Assembly (NCBI RefSeq): GCF_002811985.1
Contig: NZ_NPDU01000103.1
Coordinates: 1 to 12,257 of the forward strand
DNA from: Leptospira adleri
GTDB lineage: Bacteria; Spirochaetota; Leptospiria; Leptospirales; Leptospiraceae
DNA length: 12,257 nt
Direction: 5' to 3'
Shown here one piece after another: positions 10,244-12,257 of this stretch. Under the pieces are notes generated by a model. It searched no databases, was not told the DNA's origin, and saw nothing but the letters and a program-made list of their open reading frames with translations. The position numbers were made by a program, and so were the translations under genes. Numbering within the stretch: the stretch's first letter is position 1; every line of letters starts with the position of its first letter.

Positions 10244-10624
10244 TTAGTGAGAATTTTTCGGACCTTCGTAGATGCAGGCGCTCGTACAAGTTTCGTTGAG
10301 AGTGATTTTGTACAAAAGAGGAAGGAGCGGTTTGAGATGATTCCAGAGCCAGACGGAAATATTTTCCGAGGTCGGATTCTCCAAGCCTGGGACGTCGTTG
10401 AGATAATAATGATCGAGATGATTTTCGATGAGAGGCTTTACGATCTTGCTGACTTCCGCGTAATCGATGAGCCAACCGGTATGAGGATCGATTCTTCCTT
10501 TGAGATGAAGTTTAAAACGAAAGCTATGACCGTGAAGTCGTTTGCATTTATGGCCGTCGGGTACGTTGGGAAGAAGATGAGCGGCGTCGAAGCGGAATTC
10601 TTTAGTGAGTTCGATTTCTTCCAT
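10244..10624 (-). CDS. queD: 6-carboxy-5,6,7,8-tetrahydropterin synthase QueD
   Basis: QueD turns dihydroneopterin triphosphate into 6-carboxytetrahydropterin, the first committed step to preQ0. The 126-residue protein has the zinc-binding histidines His16 (F-D-A-A-H-L-L), His31 and His33 (L-H-G-H-S-F). The catalytic Cys27 lies in G-H-K-C-K-R-L-H-G-H. Further family features are G-W-L-I-D-Y-A-E-V (50-58), L-D-H-Y-Y-L-N-D and N-P-T-S-E-N-I-S-V-W. A late glutamate lies in the C-terminal segment E-T-C-T-S-A-C-I-Y-E-G. The ATG follows an AGGA sequence with short spacing. queC follows after 14 bases, so the two are an operon. queE, the enzyme acting between them, and queF are not in the window. 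Confidence 0.96.
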   Translation of the reverse strand: MEEIELTKEFRFDAAHLLPNVPDGHKCKRLHGHSFRFKLHLKGRIDPHTGWLIDYAEVSKIVKPLIENHLDHYYLNDVPGLENPTSENISVWLWNHLKPLLPLLYKITLNETCTSACIYEGPKNSH

Positions 10625-10708
10625 GAGGTCCTGCCCGAGTTGAAAAATATGTTCGGAAGATCTAAAGTGATACGGGATCAGGAGAAGAATTCTTTGAAAA
10701 AGCCGGTC

Positions 10709-10900
<192 letters not shown>

Positions 10901-10997
10901 TCGGAATCGTTCCCGAGAAAAAAATTCTTGGAAGAGTTCCTACATTTTAACGGATGTCGATGATCTTTCTCGGAATCGCCGTTGAATAAAGTTTTTC

Positions 10998-11100
10998 TCC
11001 GGAGTTCCGACTTGAAGCGACCCGTAGGGAGCGTTCCCTTGCTTTGCGAACCGAGATTTGCGTCACTGTGTTGCATCGAAGGAAAAATAGGAGTTCCTAC
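10998..11100. repeat. Intergenic repeat patch sharing motifs with 3604-3825
   Basis: In order this patch holds GGAGTTCCGAC (11001-11011), CGACCCGTAGGGAGCG (11018-11033, 14 of 16 bases equal to either copy near 3660 and 3710), a TCGA-then-AAAAAT-then-GGAG block (about 11076-11094), and the near-palindrome AGGAGTTCCTAC (11089-11100). The same blocks occur in the same order near 3604-3752 with different spacing. The last element overlaps the stop codon of the ligase-like gene. Confidence 0.5.
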
Positions 11101-12194
11101 TTTTTTTCCAAAAAGGGTTTGAGAATCTGATCCAAGGAATCGATCGATTCCTCCGTCGAAATTTTACCAAGAATTTTCACGTCTTCCAAAACAAAACCAA
11201 TCTTATGTCTCTTAGAGGGGAGAATGTTTCGAAAGGAAAGTTCAGCCTTCCAAATTGTAGGAACTCCTCGGATGGGACCTTTTTTTTCGATTGTATTCTC
11301 TTTGAAAAAGGAATCGATTTCTAAAAACAAAGAATGGCTCGAATGCATCGAACATCTCGCGATCGTATGAAACCCGTTTTCACCCGCGGTGGACGGAACT
11401 CCGAAACTTAGTTCCCAAAAAGTAGAACCTTCGCTGCTCATCGCTTTTCTCCCGTAAAGCAAAACCGCTTTGATCGTTTGCTCGGCCGCTTTGAATTCCA
11501 AAAATTCTTTTTCATCCGGATGAAAAAGAAAAACGATTTGATTTTCTCTCAGATAATTTTTTTGGAATTCTCCGGAATCGATTTTTTCAGAAACTAGATT
11601 CCATTTTACCCCGCAAATGGATTTGAGTTGGGGAGCAAAGATGGAATCCAGAATTCTTTTTCTTTCCTTTATGGAATCCGAAGAAACGATTTCGTTTTCG
11701 TATTCTAATATATCATAATATAAGAATATAGTTTCGCCGATTTCGTTTTTAAGAACCCAACCGAGAATCTTCGCGTTCTTTTTTATCCTGGAGAATTCTT
11801 GAAAGAGAGAAGGGGCCTCGTTTTTAAAAAGAAAACCGTTCTTCGTCCAGATAAAAATTCCGGAAGAATGAAGAATCGCCTGAGCCGGAATTCCATCCGG
11901 ACATATCAGAAAGTGAGTTCCAGCGGAGATTTTTTCCTCAAGAAACGCGGCGCGTCCGGGCGATTTTTTCGGTAAGGAAGGATCGATTCTTTTTGAAATC
12001 GAGTCGTAGTCGAGCCTCTTGAGTTCCCGATCCGGAAACAGAGAAGAAAGAAGTTCAACAACCGAAATCGATTTCCAATTCACTTTCAAATCCCGAAATT
12101 TTTCAAAAAGAATTCCGGTTTCTAAATCGAAAAGGTCCGCAACGATTTCGATCAAAAGTGTTTCTTGAATTTTAAGATTTTGTTTTCCAATCAA
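11097..12194 (-). CDS. ATP-dependent DNA-ligase-like protein with a degenerate active site
   Basis: The C-terminal third matches my recollection of bacterial ATP-dependent ligases associated with a helicase and exonuclease. It has T-I-K-A-V-L-L-Y-G (240-248), E-I-D-S-F-F-K-E-N-T-I-E-K-K-G-P-I-R (292-309), and S-K-R-H-K-I-G (327-333) like the family's S-P-R-H-K-S-G. Upstream, F-I-W-T-K-N-G (114-120) fits L-W-S-R-N-G, and Y-Y-D-I-L-E-Y-E-N-E (159-168) fits A-Y-D-L-L-E-x-x-G-E. The nucleotidyl-lysine motif K-W-D-G-I-R reads C-P-D-G-I-P, so Cys98 replaces the lysine. F-L-E-F-K (231-235) keeps only one lysine of W-W-K-W-K. At 365 residues it is shorter than the roughly 500 of active relatives and lacks most of their DNA-binding domain. 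No in-frame ATG exists before residue 252; the TTG at 12194 overlaps an upstream stop. Ligation seems unlikely; the role is unknown. Confidence 0.65.
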   Translation of the reverse strand: MIGKQNLKIQETLLIEIVADLFDLETGILFEKFRDLKVNWKSISVVELLSSLFPDRELKRLDYDSISKRIDPSLPKKSPGRAAFLEEKISAGTHFLICPDGIPAQAILHSSGIFIWTKNGFLFKNEAPSLFQEFSRIKKNAKILGWVLKNEIGETIFLYYDILEYENEIVSSDSIKERKRILDSIFAPQLKSICGVKWNLVSEKIDSGEFQKNYLRENQIVFLFHPDEKEFLEFKAAEQTIKAVLLYGRKAMSSEGSTFWELSFGVPSTAGENGFHTIARCSMHSSHSLFLEIDSFFKENTIEKKGPIRGVPTIWKAELSFRNILPSKRHKIGFVLEDVKILGKISTEESIDSLDQILKPFLEKK

Positions 12195-12257
12195 AAAAGA
12201 ATGACTTCCACGCGATCTAAGTAGAAAAAGAAACGAATCAAGAAATCAATCCAGTGT
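12191..12257 (-). CDS. Possible C-terminal end of an upstream gene
   Basis: A frame open from the window edge ends in a TGA that overlaps the TTG start of the ligase-like gene (TTGA). Its 21 visible residues (H-W-I-D-F-L-I-R-F-F-F-Y-L-D and on) are hydrophobic and aromatic. Stop-start overlap suggests translational coupling with the downstream gene. Too little is visible to identify it. It could alternatively be the displaced N-terminal part of the ligase-like protein if there is a frameshift. Confidence 0.35.
   Translation of the reverse strand, partial: HWIDFLIRFFFYLDRVEVILF

Noticed and set aside
10230..10475. N-terminal extension of queC through queD
   Set aside because: The extension is Arg/Ser/His-rich, overlaps the real queD gene and has no ribosome site; a TTG start with AAGAGG lies exactly where QueC should begin.
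10625..10708. preQ1 riboswitch ahead of queD
   Set aside because: I looked for the short stem-loop with an A-rich tail typical of class I preQ1 riboswitches and did not find it.
11257..11268. Copy of GTAGGAACTCCT inside the ligase-like gene as an inserted repeat
   Set aside because: It codes for part of a block (R-G-V-P-T) that aligns with the family, so it is probably a chance match rather than an insertion.

Overview
The window looks like chromosomal DNA of a spirochaete, most likely Leptospira. The support is fairly low GC content, rod and export-gate flagellar proteins of spirochaete type, lipoprotein signal peptides with the short loose lipoboxes typical of the genus (FSSC, LSNC), frequent TTG starts, and short palindromic intergenic repeats. 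This is an inference from protein and sequence style, not from a database search. Nothing points to a phage, plasmid, insertion sequence, CRISPR array or RNA gene.

Layout, left to right. Positions 1-273 hold the intrinsic terminator of a flagellar operon and unassigned sequence. Positions 274-1617 (minus) are flgB-flgC-fliE, encoding proximal-rod and MS-ring/rod-junction proteins. Divergent from flgB, on the plus strand, come a STAS-domain protein, a small lipoprotein and an exported TPR protein (1743-3585). A repeat-rich stretch (about 3600-3830) separates these from a long minus-strand series: a DUF454 (YbaN-like) membrane protein, an unrecognised 202-residue protein, a WGR-domain protein and an alpha/beta-hydrolase lipoprotein (6261-7229). 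A 525-base gap without a gene follows, ending in a clear terminator. Next are pntB and the membrane part of pntA (7755-9444), then queC and queD (9510-10624), a 63-codon ORF, another repeat patch, and a 365-residue protein (11097-12194). The last reads as an ATP-dependent DNA ligase of the helicase/nuclease-associated type whose catalytic lysine motif is destroyed.

How the genes work together. flgB, flgC and fliE build the rod and its junction to the basal body. pntAB and pntB are membrane and NADP(H)-binding parts of proton-translocating transhydrogenase; the NAD(H)-binding subunit needed to complete the enzyme is not in this window. queD and queC carry out two steps of 7-deazaguanine (queuosine precursor) synthesis. 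The remaining genes have no demonstrated shared pathway.

The most unusual items are the ligase-like protein lacking its nucleotidyl-accepting lysine, the family of short dispersed repeats near 3604-3830 and 10998-11100 (one copy supplies the stop codon of the ligase-like gene), and a STAS protein whose usual Asp-Ser phosphorylation motif reads Asn-Ser. I did not find a convincing new multi-gene system.
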